In this document: piece by piece, positions 40,690 to 49,530 of the stretch
How positions within the stretch are numbered: position 1 is the stretch's first letter
Layout of the letters: every line of letters starts with the position of its first letter
Source: Halobacteriales archaeon QS_4_69_31
Lineage (GTDB): Archaea; Halobacteriota; Halobacteria; Halobacteriales; Haloarculaceae
NCBI GenBank assembly: GCA_003021655.1
Contig: PXRP01000016.1
Span: forward strand, 1-64,000
DNA: 64,000 nt
Reading direction: 5' to 3'
Translations under genes and position numbers: made by a program
The notes under the pieces: model-generated
The model's input: the letters and a program-made list of their open reading frames with translations, nothing else
What the model was told of the DNA's origin: nothing
The model's database searches: none

Positions 40690-41225
40690 CCGAGCAGTTC
40701 CAGAGCGCGGTCGGTGTCACCGGTCATGCGGGCGAGGATGGAGCCGACGCGGTCGCGGACCTCGTCGCCAACGGTGACGTGGACGACGCCCTCGTCGGGC
40801 TGGCCGTAGAGGACGCTCGCGCCGTCGGGGGCGGCGGCGATGGCGGGGAGGGCGGCCAGGTCCTCCTCGCCGTCGACGCGGACGAGTGTGGTGCCGTCGT
40901 CGGCGAGCGCCTCGCGCAGGGCCGCGAGCAGGTCGGCGGTGAGCGTCCCCGGCGGGTTGACGACGGTGGCCACGCGGTCGAAGGAGGCGTCGTTGACGAC
41001 GGCGCTGACCTCGTCGTCGACGGTGGCGCGTTTGGTGCGCTCGTCGACCAGCGCCACGTCGGGCGTGACCCCGGCTTCGAGGACGTGGTAGGTGACGATG
41101 TCGCCGACGGTCACGAGGGGGGAGCCGGCAGCCGCCAGCACCCGCTCGGTGTCGGTCTCGACGGGGCCGAAGGGGTCTTTCAGCGCCTCGCGGAGTTCGG
41201 GCTGGAGTTCGAGGACCGTCGTCAC
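40674..41225 (-). CDS. GTP-dependent dephospho-CoA kinase (DUF359 family)
   Basis: A 183-aa protein of the archaeal DUF359 family, shown in Thermococcus to be the GTP-dependent dephospho-CoA kinase for the last step of CoA synthesis. Family wording: SPLVTVGDIVTYHVLEAGVT, PDVALVDERTKR, VATVVNPPGTLTADL, VRVDGEEDLAALPAIAAAPD. It starts with GTG one base after the spt4 stop, so it is the last gene of the aIF2-gamma/PIN/rpo7/spt4 block. Confidence 0.92.
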   Translation of the reverse strand: MTTVLELQPELREALKDPFGPVETDTERVLAAAGSPLVTVGDIVTYHVLEAGVTPDVALVDERTKRATVDDEVSAVVNDASFDRVATVVNPPGTLTADLLAALREALADDGTTLVRVDGEEDLAALPAIAAAPDGASVLYGQPDEGVVHVTVGDEVRDRVGSILARMTGDTDRALELLGLDGV

Positions 41226-41226
41226 G

Positions 41227-41424
41227 TTAGCGGACCTTCAGCGCGTACTGCCCGGGTTCGGTGACGCCCATCTCGGCGGCGATCTCCGAGCGGTCGGGGT
41301 GGGCGATGACGACGTAGCCGGCCCAGTCCTCGGTCAGCGACGAGGAGCCACAGGCGACGCAGGTGTCGACCTCGTCGGCGTCCTGGACGCGGTGACACTC
41401 CCGGCAGACGAGTCTGTCGGCCAT
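41227..41424 (-). CDS. spt4: Transcription elongation factor Spt4 (RNA polymerase subunit E'')
   Basis: A 65-aa zinc protein with two CxxC pairs (LVCRECHRV and TCVACGSSS) and the C-terminal GYVVIAHPDRSEIAAEMG typical of archaeal Spt4. It partners with Spt5 on the polymerase clamp to promote processivity. Its ATG overlaps the rpo7 stop codon. The order rpo7-spt4 is conserved across archaea. Confidence 0.95.
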   Translation of the reverse strand: MADRLVCRECHRVQDADEVDTCVACGSSSLTEDWAGYVVIAHPDRSEIAAEMGVTEPGQYALKVR

Positions 41425-42002
41425 CAGTCCTCACCCGCTTCGGCTTCGGCGGCCCGCTTCTGTCGCTCCGCTTCGAGCCAGCCGTGCTTGCCCAGGCCGA
41501 CCTGCTTGGCCGTCAGCCCGATCTTCGAGTCCCGGGGGTTGCGCTCGTCGATGCTCTTGGTGACGATGCGCGCCCGGACGGCGTCGCCGACCCCAAGCGT
41601 CCGGTTGGAGTCACGGGAGGCCAGCGCCTGGCCCTCCTCGTCGTAGGCGAGGTACTCGTCGGAGATCTGGGAGACGTGGAGCAGGCCGTCGACGGGGCCG
41701 ATGCCGACGAACGCGCCGAAGTTGACGACCTCGACGATCTCGCCGTCGACGACCTCCTGCATCTGCGGGTCGAAGGTGAGTGCGTCGAACTCGGCGGTGA
41801 AGTAAACCCCCTCCTCGCCGGGGACGACGGCCCCCTCGCCGACCTCGTGGACCTCGATGACCGAGACGACAGAGCCGACGTCCTCGTCCATGCGCCCCTC
41901 GAGATTGTCCTGCAGGAGCCGTTTGACCAGCTCCGGTGTGACCTCCGCCAGGTGCGCTGGCGGGACTTCCACCGTATCGCGGAGTCGAACCCGTTTGTAC
42001 AT
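41424..42002 (-). CDS. rpo7: DNA-directed RNA polymerase subunit E' (Rpo7)
   Basis: A 192-aa stalk subunit. The start MYKRVRLRDTVEVPPAHLAE is the family signature; the tip RNP-like part (VGEGAVVPGEEGVYFTAEFD) is followed by an S1 domain (VVNFGAFVGIGPVDGLLHVS). It forms the polymerase stalk with Rpo4 and contacts nascent RNA. Ends with an acidic haloarchaeal tail. One base separates it from the PIN gene, so they are co-transcribed. Confidence 0.96.
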   Translation of the reverse strand: MYKRVRLRDTVEVPPAHLAEVTPELVKRLLQDNLEGRMDEDVGSVVSVIEVHEVGEGAVVPGEEGVYFTAEFDALTFDPQMQEVVDGEIVEVVNFGAFVGIGPVDGLLHVSQISDEYLAYDEEGQALASRDSNRTLGVGDAVRARIVTKSIDERNPRDSKIGLTAKQVGLGKHGWLEAERQKRAAEAEAGED

Positions 42003-42003
42003 G

Positions 42004-42405
42004 TTATGGTTGAGTGACTGCGAGTTTGTTCCCCGCCCTTAAACTAATTACCGGAACGCCCCGGGCGAGCAGTTCCCGTTTCAGGGCGGCGTCGTTCGTC
42101 ACCGCGTGTGTGACCGACTCGCGGCGGGCACACTCGCGGACCGCGGCGTCGCCGTGGTCGGCCTCGTGGTCGAGGACGCGACACCGCCCGCGGGCCAGGT
42201 CCAGGCCGACACTGGCGGCCGTCGCTTCCTCGCCGGCCCCCTCGGCGAGCCGTTCGAGTTCCGCCACGACCGCCCGCGGGACGCCGAGCGCGAGCGGGCC
42301 GTCGTCCCCGCGCTCGACACCCTCGACCAGCCGGTCGAGTTCCTCGAACACGCGGACGTCACATTCGACGGGCATCATGAGCGCGTTGGCGTCCAGGAGG
42401 ATCAT
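42004..42405 (-). CDS. PIN-domain RNase-like protein (Fcf1/Utp24-like) in the aIF2-gamma block
   Basis: A 133-aa PIN protein: [11 protein letters not shown] with the first catalytic Asp, [11 protein letters not shown] with the Glu, and a terminal [20 protein letters not shown] carrying the last Asp. This wording matches the archaeal Fcf1-like proteins that sit between aIF2-gamma and Rpo7 and are thought to process rRNA. It overlaps the aIF2-gamma stop by four bases (ATGA). It is not accompanied by an antitoxin, so a toxin role is unlikely. Confidence 0.85.
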   Translation of the reverse strand: MILLDANALMMPVECDVRVFEELDRLVEGVERGDDGPLALGVPRAVVAELERLAEGAGEEATAASVGLDLARGRCRVLDHEADHGDAAVRECARRESVTHAVTNDAALKRELLARGVPVISLRAGNKLAVTQP

Positions 42406-43637
42406 TCACGCAGCGTGCCGATGCCGATGAGCCGCCACCGGCCGCCGATCCGCCGGTTGATGGCGATGGTCGCGCCCTCCCGGGCACAGACCGGCCGCTG
42501 GAGCGCGACCTCGCACTCGCCGTCGCGGGCGCTGGTGACCGAGCCGGCAGTCGTCGCCGTTCCGACGGTCATCATCAGCGGCTCGCCCGTCGAGATGTCC
42601 TCGACCTCGCCGGCCTCCTCGCCGACGATCCGGTCGAGCAGGTCGACGTCCATCGTGAACTGCTCGTGGGTCGGCGGGAGCGTGCCGGGCGGGCCGGCGA
42701 CCTGGCCGGCCAGCGCGTCGCCTTTCGTGACCGCGGGGTCGAGGCCGGTCCCGACGCCGAGCAGGCCGCCGGGCCGGACCGTCTCGACGCTCTCGCCGCC
42801 GGCCTGGAGCGACCGGACGGTCGTCTCGACGGGCCGCCACTCGGTCCGGCCGCCCTCCTCGACCTCGCGGCCCGGCCGGAGTTCGAGTTCGTCGTCCACG
42901 TCGAGTTCGCCCCGGACGAGCGACCCGCCGAGGACGCCCCCGACCAGCGAGTCCCAGGTCGTCCCCGGGCGGTTGATGTCGAAACTCCGCGCGACCAGCA
43001 TCTCCGGGTCGGCCCCGGGGTCCCGTTCCGGCGTCGGGATCTCCCGCTCGATGGCCTCGATGAGGACGTCGATGTTGACGCCCTGTCCCGCGCTCACCGG
43101 GACGATCGGCGCGCCCTCGGCGACGGTGCCCTCGATGAACTCCTGGATCTGGGCGTAGTTCTCGCGGGCGCGCTCGGCGTCGACGAGGTCAACCTTGTTC
43201 TGGGCGACGACGATGTTGTCGATGCCGATGATGTCGAGCGCCATCAGGTGCTCCTCGGTCTGGGCCTGGGGGACGTCCTCGCTAGCGCTGACGACCAGCA
43301 CCGCGCCGTCCATGATCGCCGCGCCGGACAGCATCGTCGCCATCAGCGTCTCGTGGCCGGGCGCGTCGACGAACGAGACGGTCCGCAGGACCTCCGTCTC
43401 GACGCCGTGCTCGCCGCAGGTCTCCTCGACCGTGTACGCGTCGGGTTCCTCACACTCGGGACAGCGCCGGAAGGTCGCGTCGGCGTACCCCAGCCTGATG
43501 GAGATGCCGCGTTTCATCTCCTCGGAGTGCTGGTCGGTCCACTCGCCGGAAAAGGCCTGCACGAGCGTCGTCTTGCCGTGGTCGACGTGTCCGACGAGGC
43601 CGATGTTTACCTCCGGTTGTCGGTTTGCGTTCGTCAT
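42402..43637 (-). CDS. eif2g: Translation initiation factor aIF2 subunit gamma
   Basis: A 411-aa GTPase that brings initiator tRNA to the ribosome with aIF2-alpha and -beta. G1 is [14 protein letters not shown]3 [11 protein letters not shown]4 AQNKVDLVD; the zinc-binding knuckle is [10 protein letters not shown]...CGEHG (three Cys and a partial fourth); domains II and III follow. The ATG at 43637 begins [20 protein letters not shown]. First gene of a conserved five-gene block. Confidence 0.97.
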   Translation of the reverse strand: MTNANRQPEVNIGLVGHVDHGKTTLVQAFSGEWTDQHSEEMKRGISIRLGYADATFRRCPECEEPDAYTVEETCGEHGVETEVLRTVSFVDAPGHETLMATMLSGAAIMDGAVLVVSASEDVPQAQTEEHLMALDIIGIDNIVVAQNKVDLVDAERARENYAQIQEFIEGTVAEGAPIVPVSAGQGVNIDVLIEAIEREIPTPERDPGADPEMLVARSFDINRPGTTWDSLVGGVLGGSLVRGELDVDDELELRPGREVEEGGRTEWRPVETTVRSLQAGGESVETVRPGGLLGVGTGLDPAVTKGDALAGQVAGPPGTLPPTHEQFTMDVDLLDRIVGEEAGEVEDISTGEPLMMTVGTATTAGSVTSARDGECEVALQRPVCAREGATIAINRRIGGRWRLIGIGTLRE

Positions 43638-43702
43638 CTCGGGAGTAATCTTGGAGAATCTTCGCCCTGTGCGACTGATAAACCTACTGTTTGCGACCGT
43701 CG

Positions 43703-43769
43703 ACCCGGGCGGGGGACTGCCGGCCCGGCCCGTCCGCGTACCATCCCCCACCCGGGCGGGGGACTGCCG
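43703..43769. repeat. 20-bp direct repeat between aIF2-gamma and the response regulator
   Basis: ACCCGGGCGGGGGACTGCCG occurs at 43703-43722 and, exactly, at 43750-43769. The intervening 27 bp are unrelated. The first half (CCCGGGCGGGGG) is strongly self-complementary in part. It lies just upstream of the aIF2-gamma promoter area and downstream of the response regulator. Confidence 0.85.
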
Positions 43770-43778
43770 ACGCGGTCG

Positions 43779-44216
43779 TTAACTCCCGGAGGAATCGAGG
43801 CGGTCGGCGACGCGCTCGGTGACGTCCTCGAACCCGCCGCCCCTGCCGCTCTTGTGGACGTAGGTCGCACCCCAGTTGCGGGCCTGATCGACGACATCTT
43901 CGGCCTCGACGCCGGTGAACAGGACGAACGGCGTCTCGGAGTCGCGCTCGCGGACGGCCGACAGGAACGAGAGCCCGTCCATGTTCGGCATCTCGTAGTC
44001 ACAGACGATACAATCGACCTGTAGCTCGCGGTACCGCGCCAGCGCTGCCTCGGGGTCGGTCTCCGTGTAGACCGCGATGTCCTCCTCGAGCCGGCTTATG
44101 TAGGCGCTCACCAGCGAGACGATGTCGGGTTCGTCGTCGACGACCAGCACGCTCCTCGCCCGGTCGTTGGCTCCCCTGAGCAGCTCCGGTCCCACCTGAC
44201 TGGTTGACTGGCTCAT
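43779..44216 (-). CDS. Stand-alone response regulator receiver protein
   Basis: A 145-aa CheY-like receiver domain without an output domain. The acidic pocket is VVDDEPDIV, the phospho-acceptor Asp is in CIVCDYEMPNMDGLSFL, and VHKSGRGG holds the conserved Lys. Haloarchaea have many such single-domain regulators signalling through histidine kinases encoded elsewhere. No kinase is adjacent. The start ATG at 44216 has a 25-residue leader before the domain. Confidence 0.92.
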   Translation of the reverse strand: MSQSTSQVGPELLRGANDRARSVLVVDDEPDIVSLVSAYISRLEEDIAVYTETDPEAALARYRELQVDCIVCDYEMPNMDGLSFLSAVRERDSETPFVLFTGVEAEDVVDQARNWGATYVHKSGRGGGFEDVTERVADRLDSSGS

Positions 44217-44369
44217 TGCCCCACATTGCCTGTTCCATCACCTTAAGCCTACCCAGTCTTTTCACGCCGCGAAAAACGGCCTCGCCTCGCGCGACGGTCC
44301 GGATGTCACGCCGCTTTCAAAAACGGGTTTCAGCGAACGCTTTTCACTGGCCCGGCCGACCTGTCGTGT

Positions 44370-45260
44370 ATGAGCCGAGCGAGCGAGGAGGCCGGCGACG
44401 CGGCCGACGTCGAACCGGCCGAAGCCTTCGGCGTCGTCGCCAACGAGACGCGCCTGGACATTCTGGAGGCGCTGTGGCGCGCCCCGGACAGTCCCGTCGC
44501 GTTCTCGGAGTTACACGACGCCGTCGAGATGCGCGACAGCGCCCAGTTCAACTACCACCTCCAGCAACTCACCGACCAGTTCGTCGCCAAGACCGACGAG
44601 GGCTACGACCTGCGCCACGCCGGCGCGCAGGTGGTCCGCGCCGTCCGCGCGGGGACGTTCACCCGCCAGCCCGACGTGGAGCCGTTCGCCGTCGAGGGGG
44701 CCTGTACCCGGTGTGGCGGCGGGCTCGAAGCCGCCTACGACGACGAACAGTTCCGGATCGAGTGTGTCGACTGCGGCAAGTCCCACGGCGAGTACGAGTT
44801 CCCGCCGGGCGGGCTGGTCGACCGCACCGACGAGGAGGTCGCGACCGCCTTCGACGAACGGGTGCGTCACCTCCACTGTCTGGCTGCCGACGGGGTCTGT
44901 CCGTCGTGTGCCGGCCGCATCCACACCGAGATCGTCCGCGGCGGCGACTGCTGTCTCGACGTCTCCCTGCGCGCCGAACACGTCTGTGAACGCTGCCGGA
45001 ACGAACTCTGCTCGCCCGTGGGGCTCGTCCTGCTCGACGAGTCGGTCGTCTCCGCGTTCTACGAGGACCACGGCATCGACCTCTCTGACCGCCCCTACTG
45101 GACGCTCCCCTGGTGTGTCGACGACGAGTACACGACCGTCCGGAGCACGGACCCCTGGCGCATCGCGGTCACGATCCCGCTGGCTGACGAGTGTTTCGAG
45201 GTGGTGCTCGACGGGAACCTGACCATCCACGACACCGAGCGACGGCGCTGTGCGGACTGA
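44370..45260 (+). CDS. ArsR-like winged-helix regulator with Cys-rich sensor domain (DUF7351-like)
   Basis: A 296-aa regulator. Residues 17-80 are an ArsR-type winged helix (AFGVVANETRLDILEALWRA, FSELHDAVEMRDSAQFNYHL). Two zinc-ribbon-like Cys pairs follow (GACTRCGGG...IECVDCGKS; GVCPSCAGR...CCLDVS...CERCRNELC), a DUF7351-like C-terminal part. It binds DNA as a repressor or activator, perhaps sensing metal or redox state via the Cys sites. Monocistronic, facing the AT-rich island that begins about 70 bp after its stop. Confidence 0.88.
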   Translation: MSRASEEAGDAADVEPAEAFGVVANETRLDILEALWRAPDSPVAFSELHDAVEMRDSAQFNYHLQQLTDQFVAKTDEGYDLRHAGAQVVRAVRAGTFTRQPDVEPFAVEGACTRCGGGLEAAYDDEQFRIECVDCGKSHGEYEFPPGGLVDRTDEEVATAFDERVRHLHCLAADGVCPSCAGRIHTEIVRGGDCCLDVSLRAEHVCERCRNELCSPVGLVLLDESVVSAFYEDHGIDLSDRPYWTLPWCVDDEYTTVRSTDPWRIAVTIPLADECFEVVLDGNLTIHDTERRRCAD

Positions 45261-45331
45261 CGGCGCGAGCCCGTCCTCTCCGGTCGTCGTCCCGGCATTC
45301 GGGGACCGTCGCGCACCGTTATTGACCGTTT

Positions 45332-45481
45332 ATGTCTCAGCACTATTGCTCCAGTTACGCTGAAGCGGTCGAGTACGCTGCCGATACAATTCTCCCCCAA
45401 GAGGAGGAAACCACCATACTGGAATTGATTCAGTTACTCGCCGAACGAGCCGATGAGAGAGACGAATCCAGTTTACAGTAA
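45332..45481 (+). CDS. Short open frame at the island's left edge
   Basis: A 49-aa frame from ATG: MSQHYCSSYAEAVEYAADTI, then an acidic Glu/Ala-rich part ending ESSLQ. The first 20 residues have an aromatic/polar start like small DNA-associated proteins, but I recognise no family. Base composition is lower in GC than the chromosome. It could be the N-terminus of a truncated gene, since several cut genes lie beside it. Confidence 0.3.
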   Translation: MSQHYCSSYAEAVEYAADTILPQEEETTILELIQLLAERADERDESSLQ

Positions 45482-45511
45482 CTATTACAGGAAGTTTACC
45501 CAGAACTTCTT

Positions 45512-45613
45512 CTAGTCACTATTGCTCACCTTCTCGCTATCAGTCTGTGTGAGCAAGCGGTCGAGATCGTCCTCACTGAGGTGACGGACGATCTCTTTCT
45601 CCCGTCCAGTCAT
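45512..45613 (-). pseudogene. N-terminal fragment of an IS630-family transposase
   Basis: A 33-codon frame, MTGREKEIVRHLSEDDLDRL then LTQTDSEKV. It resembles the N-terminus (KEI..HLS..EID.LL) of the truncated IS630-type transposase at the other end of the island, though the two are clearly diverged. The helix-turn-helix and DDE parts are missing. It overlaps the end of the IS5 fragment. Confidence 0.5.
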
Positions 45614-46148
45614 TGCTCCACTGATTGTAGAGATCGTCCTCGATTCGTGCGTTGTGCGCGTGATCGTACGGTGCGAAGACGCGATGTTTCACAAGGGGAC
45701 GTATCCCCATCTCTCGGAGGGTCTCACGCAGTGGTTGACTGTCATAGCCCTTGTCTGCGGCGAGAGTGTGCAACTCGCCCGCGTAGCGGCGGGCGAGTCG
45801 CGCACACACGTCTGCGTCGCTTCCTTCCCGGGTGGTCGTGCAATGCACGTCTAAGATCGCCTGCGTCTCTGTATCGACGAGTTTCGTCGCTTCGACCGTC
45901 TGAACGCAGTAATTCGTGCGGTCACAGTAGTGTTTACTTGCCGGTGACCGTTCGTAGTAGGTAGCGTCAACGGCGACGTGTGGCGACGGGTCGTGCAGCT
46001 GCGCCGAATGGCGCAGCAGCACTCGCCAGACCTCCATCACGATCCTGTCGAACCACTTATTCAACGTGGACGGATGGGGGAGATCGTTGGGCTCAAGGCC
46101 GACAATCTCCAGAATTGGCGGCATCACCTCCAACCGGTCGATGATCAT
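45573..46148 (-). mobile_element. Truncated IS5-family transposase
   Basis: About 191 codons remain. LPHPSTLNKWFDRIVMEVWR, HVAVDATYYERSPASKHYCD (first catalytic Asp) and HTLAADKGYDSQPLRETLRE (second Asp) identify an ISH-type IS5 DDE transposase. The N-terminal 60 residues and the C-terminal Glu region are missing: the frame changes to WSNDWTGERDRPSPQ near 45620. No terminal inverted repeats were recognised. Not functional. Confidence 0.85.
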
Positions 46149-46476
46149 CTCGTAGGTCTCATCGAGGAAAATCCGTAGCCGACGAAGCGGAATGTGAAGA
46201 ATGACGGGTTCTCCGGGTTCGAGGTGTTAGTGGAGAGCCTTGAACGGGTGAAAGACCGAGATACACCCCGATATATCTCACAGTCCATACTGTCCTAATA
46301 AAGGAGTACCGTAGTAGATCTACTGCAACAGTATCTTAGATTTCAACTGAGATTATGGATTGGTACATAAATATCATATGTACCTATTGAACCCGTATTG
46401 AAAACTCTCTAAGTTATGATCAAGACTGAAATATCCAAAACCTGCTGGACAAAATTGACTACAATAAGTCACGAGT
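46149..46476. other. 328-bp AT-rich spacer before the surface protein
   Basis: The sequence is AT-rich compared with the chromosome (for example ATAAATATCATATGTACC, GAATTTGGTACTT) and contains several TATA-like words, of which AATAAAGGAGTACC near 46300 and CAATAAGTCACGAG at 46460 precede the gene start. The part next to the IS5 fragment (46149-46230) may be a degraded remainder of its N-terminal end. No intact gene. Confidence 0.4.
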
Positions 46477-49400
46477 ATGAATTTGGTACTTCGTATGGTG
46501 GGTGACAATTCACGGCCGGTGGAGACCGGGTCAGAGATGGATAGAACCAGCAATGATCAAGAAGAAATTGCAATTTCAAGCAAACAATCGTACTCCCAAA
46601 ACAGTCTATATAGACGGACAGTGCTCAAGAGTCTTGGAATAGCGGGTCTCATAGGGATGCCTGCTCAATCCGTAGCCACCGCAGCATCTCAAGAAGACAA
46701 CACACTCTTCCACAATACATTTGATAATGGGTTAGAAGGATGGGAGATCGGACAAAGGAAAAACAGTGACCCTACGAAAGGATCTGGTGAATGGAGTAGT
46801 GAATACGGTGGCAGTATAAAACTCCATGTTGATGGTGCACCTAGCACTATCCAAACCTGGCGAAGTGTGGATTCATTGGAAAAAGAGGATGAAATTACTG
46901 TCCAATATTCTCCTTCCCGATTTGCCTATAATGAAGCCGGGCTCAAATTATTCGTTATAACTCCCGAAGACGAGTGGGTAAAGCTTGACGAGGATAACGA
47001 TCAAGAAGGTGGCAACTATGAGCAAGATGGAACCCTAAAAGGAACCGTTTCAAATAACTATCCTGATGGTGCGGAGATCGGGATTCATCTTGTGATATGG
47101 CCTGGAGAAACCACTGTCTGGGTTGAAGAAGTGAAAGCGGTCAGATCGGGCCAAACAGATACTCTACCCGGAACATCAACATCACCCGCCTCGGACACTC
47201 TCCGAAGCCCTACTGCGACGCCAACCACCACCACACAGCACAAACTCGCCGCCCCAGATGGCGTCCAAAATGACCTGTTTGGGATGGGGGTGGCGATGTC
47301 AGCCGATGGTACTACTGCTCTTATTGCGGCTTGGTTATTCGACCCGAACGGTGAGGGAGTAGTGTCGGCGTACGTGTTTTCGCGAGCGGATGGGAACTGG
47401 ACACAACAAGCCAAACTCGCCCCCGATGATAGTGACCAAGGGGATTCTATTGTGACAGTGGCGATGTCAGCCGATGGCACCACCGTGCTTATCAGTGCTA
47501 AAGACGAGCACACGAACGGTCCATGGTCCGCATACGTGTTTTCCCGGTCGAGTGGGAACTGGACACAGCAAGCCAAATTCACTCCCGATGATAGTGATGG
47601 ACGCAACGATTTTGGATCAGTAGAGATATCGGCTGATGGCACTACCGCACTCATCGGGGCCCCTTTTGAGAGGGACCCAAACGGTGAGGGGGTAGGGTCG
47701 GCGTACGTGTTTTCGCGGGCGGATGGGGACTGGACCCAGCAGTCCAAACTTGCGGCCTCAGATTACGACGAAAGTGACTATTTCGGCTCTGACGTGGCGA
47801 TGTCAGCCGATGGCACTACCGCCCTCATTGGGGTCCCCTATGGCGACGACCCGAACGGTGAGGGTGCAGGGTCCGCATACGTGTTTTCGCGGTCAAGCGG
47901 GAACTGGACACAACAAGCAAAACTCGCTCCCGATGATGGCGACTCAGATGACGGTTTTGGTGTGTCAATGGGGATATCAGCCGATGGCACTACCGCTCTC
48001 ATCGGGACCCTCCGAGACGAGGACCCGAACGGTGGGGAGGCAGGGTCGGCGTACGTGTTTTCGCGGGCGGATGGGGACTGGACCCAGCAGGCCAAACTCG
48101 CGGCCTCAGATGGCGACGAAAGTGACTCTTTCGGCTCTCCAGTGTCGATGTCTGCCAATGGCACCACCGCCCTCATTGGGGCCCCCTATGACGACGACAC
48201 GGGACCTCGGGTGGGATCGGCGTACGTATTCGAAGGGCTACCTGGCATGGCAGGGTTCGATCCGGAGATACACGGGTTCGGGTTTCCCAACTGGGGCGGT
48301 GAGACTGGGTGTGAAACCGGTACCAGTGACTGTCCGGCCGACCAGCAATTCACGCTCGAATTAGAGCCATTCGGTGTCGATCAAGTGTGGGAGACGATAT
48401 CGAGCGAGTGGTCTGTGTCCATGCAGCGGTGGCAAATCGAACTGGTCGCCCGCCTTGTCTATGCGCTCAAAGTCCGCCAGACTGTCATGAACGGCCACTG
48501 TTATGGAATGGCCTTCGCTGCTGCCGAGTACTTTTCCGACCCATCACTATTGCCCGACGGGGTGGACACAGCGAGTGACGTGCCACACCCGACTGGCGAG
48601 TACGCCGCTGTCGGGCAACGCATCCGTGACATCCAGCGGTCACAATTGCTCGCAGCAGAAGGCTTCTGGCTCCAGAAGTCGGCACTCTCGTTCGGGACTG
48701 TCGATACGGAGACCGCACTCACGGAATTGAAAACGGCCATTGACGAGACGGGAACAGCCGGCGTAGCGTTCGGGGACCTAAGTGGCGGCCACCAGGTCCT
48801 CGCCTATGATTGCGCTGAAAAAGATGGTGAGGTTATGGTCTCTTTCTATGACCCGAACTACCCCGCAGCAACGTATCCAGAAAGAGGGGAGTTCGCTAGT
48901 ACTTTTGGATTAGACGCGGACACAGGCGAACTCCTCTACTCTCCCTTCCAGTACGACAACTGGGCGTACAACGACCCGAATCTGGATCCGGATCTCGTTG
49001 ACCAGTTGGTTGGTGGCGTTGACCAGGTATTTGACCAGTTAGCGAACGCAGCAGTCTTTCGCTTGCATTCGCCCGCGTCACTTGAAGTCTCGGGCGTTGA
49101 TGAAGGGTCAGTCATCCATCCAACAGCCGAAGACGCGTATGACGGTGTCCTGAGTGATGCGGTCTTCGTCATCGGGGAATCAACATCAGACTTCGAGGTG
49201 GCTGTTGTCGGCGAGGGCAACGGAGACTACACCCTTGACGTGTTCGCCGTCCGCGAGGGAGAGACAGTCATCGACGAAGAGCGAACCGACAGCATCAACG
49301 AAGGTGCGAAAGACCGATTCGTCGTCACTACCGGCGACGATGGCTCGATAAGCATCCAATCAGCATCAGAACTCCAACAAACCACAACGGCGACTGACCA

Positions 49401-49530
49401 ACAGACAACTGAAGCCGAGACGACAGATGGAAGTGGGCCGGGTTTAGGTATCGTTAGTGCGCTTGCCGGTGTTGGTGGTCTCGGCTACTTCCTCGCCAGT
49501 CAACGGGACGAGGACGAAGTGCGTGAGTGA
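46477..49530 (+). CDS. Surface protein: lectin-like domain, beta-propeller repeats, papain-like domain, PGF-CTERM-like tail
   Basis: A 1017-aa protein with Tat-type signal (RRTVLKSLGIAG, residues 46-57; MVGDN at 46495 or MDRT at 46537 are alternative starts). Residues 70-225 resemble a carbohydrate-binding beta-sandwich; 249-585 hold about six FG-GAP-like blades (SADGTTALIGAP...GSAYVFSR); 640-860 resemble a papain-fold peptidase with Cys675 (NGHCYGMA), His772 (GGHQVLAYD) and Asp792/Asn794 (YDPNYP). A Thr-rich stalk and GPGLGIVSALAGVGGLGYFL then RDED end it like archaeosortase substrates. Codon use and GC are unlike neighbours, so it was likely acquired. Activity is inferred, not shown. Confidence 0.75.
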   Translation: MNLVLRMVGDNSRPVETGSEMDRTSNDQEEIAISSKQSYSQNSLYRRTVLKSLGIAGLIGMPAQSVATAASQEDNTLFHNTFDNGLEGWEIGQRKNSDPTKGSGEWSSEYGGSIKLHVDGAPSTIQTWRSVDSLEKEDEITVQYSPSRFAYNEAGLKLFVITPEDEWVKLDEDNDQEGGNYEQDGTLKGTVSNNYPDGAEIGIHLVIWPGETTVWVEEVKAVRSGQTDTLPGTSTSPASDTLRSPTATPTTTTQHKLAAPDGVQNDLFGMGVAMSADGTTALIAAWLFDPNGEGVVSAYVFSRADGNWTQQAKLAPDDSDQGDSIVTVAMSADGTTVLISAKDEHTNGPWSAYVFSRSSGNWTQQAKFTPDDSDGRNDFGSVEISADGTTALIGAPFERDPNGEGVGSAYVFSRADGDWTQQSKLAASDYDESDYFGSDVAMSADGTTALIGVPYGDDPNGEGAGSAYVFSRSSGNWTQQAKLAPDDGDSDDGFGVSMGISADGTTALIGTLRDEDPNGGEAGSAYVFSRADGDWTQQAKLAASDGDESDSFGSPVSMSANGTTALIGAPYDDDTGPRVGSAYVFEGLPGMAGFDPEIHGFGFPNWGGETGCETGTSDCPADQQFTLELEPFGVDQVWETISSEWSVSMQRWQIELVARLVYALKVRQTVMNGHCYGMAFAAAEYFSDPSLLPDGVDTASDVPHPTGEYAAVGQRIRDIQRSQLLAAEGFWLQKSALSFGTVDTETALTELKTAIDETGTAGVAFGDLSGGHQVLAYDCAEKDGEVMVSFYDPNYPAATYPERGEFASTFGLDADTGELLYSPFQYDNWAYNDPNLDPDLVDQLVGGVDQVFDQLANAAVFRLHSPASLEVSGVDEGSVIHPTAEDAYDGVLSDAVFVIGESTSDFEVAVVGEGNGDYTLDVFAVREGETVIDEERTDSINEGAKDRFVVTTGDDGSISIQSASELQQTTTATDQQTTEAETTDGSGPGLGIVSALAGVGGLGYFLASQRDEDEVRE
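47222..48230 (+). repeat. Internal DNA repeats of the FG-GAP region
   Basis: Blocks of roughly 165-195 bp containing GCGATGTCAGCCGATGGCAC and GGGTCGGCGTACGTGTTTTC recur six times, several nearly identical over long stretches. Such similarity points to recent in-gene duplication and makes the repeat number likely to vary between strains. Confidence 0.8.

Noticed and set aside
42004-42405. PIN protein as a VapC toxin
   Set aside because: It sits without an antitoxin inside the conserved aIF2-gamma/rpo7/spt4 block, where Fcf1-like PIN proteins are typical.
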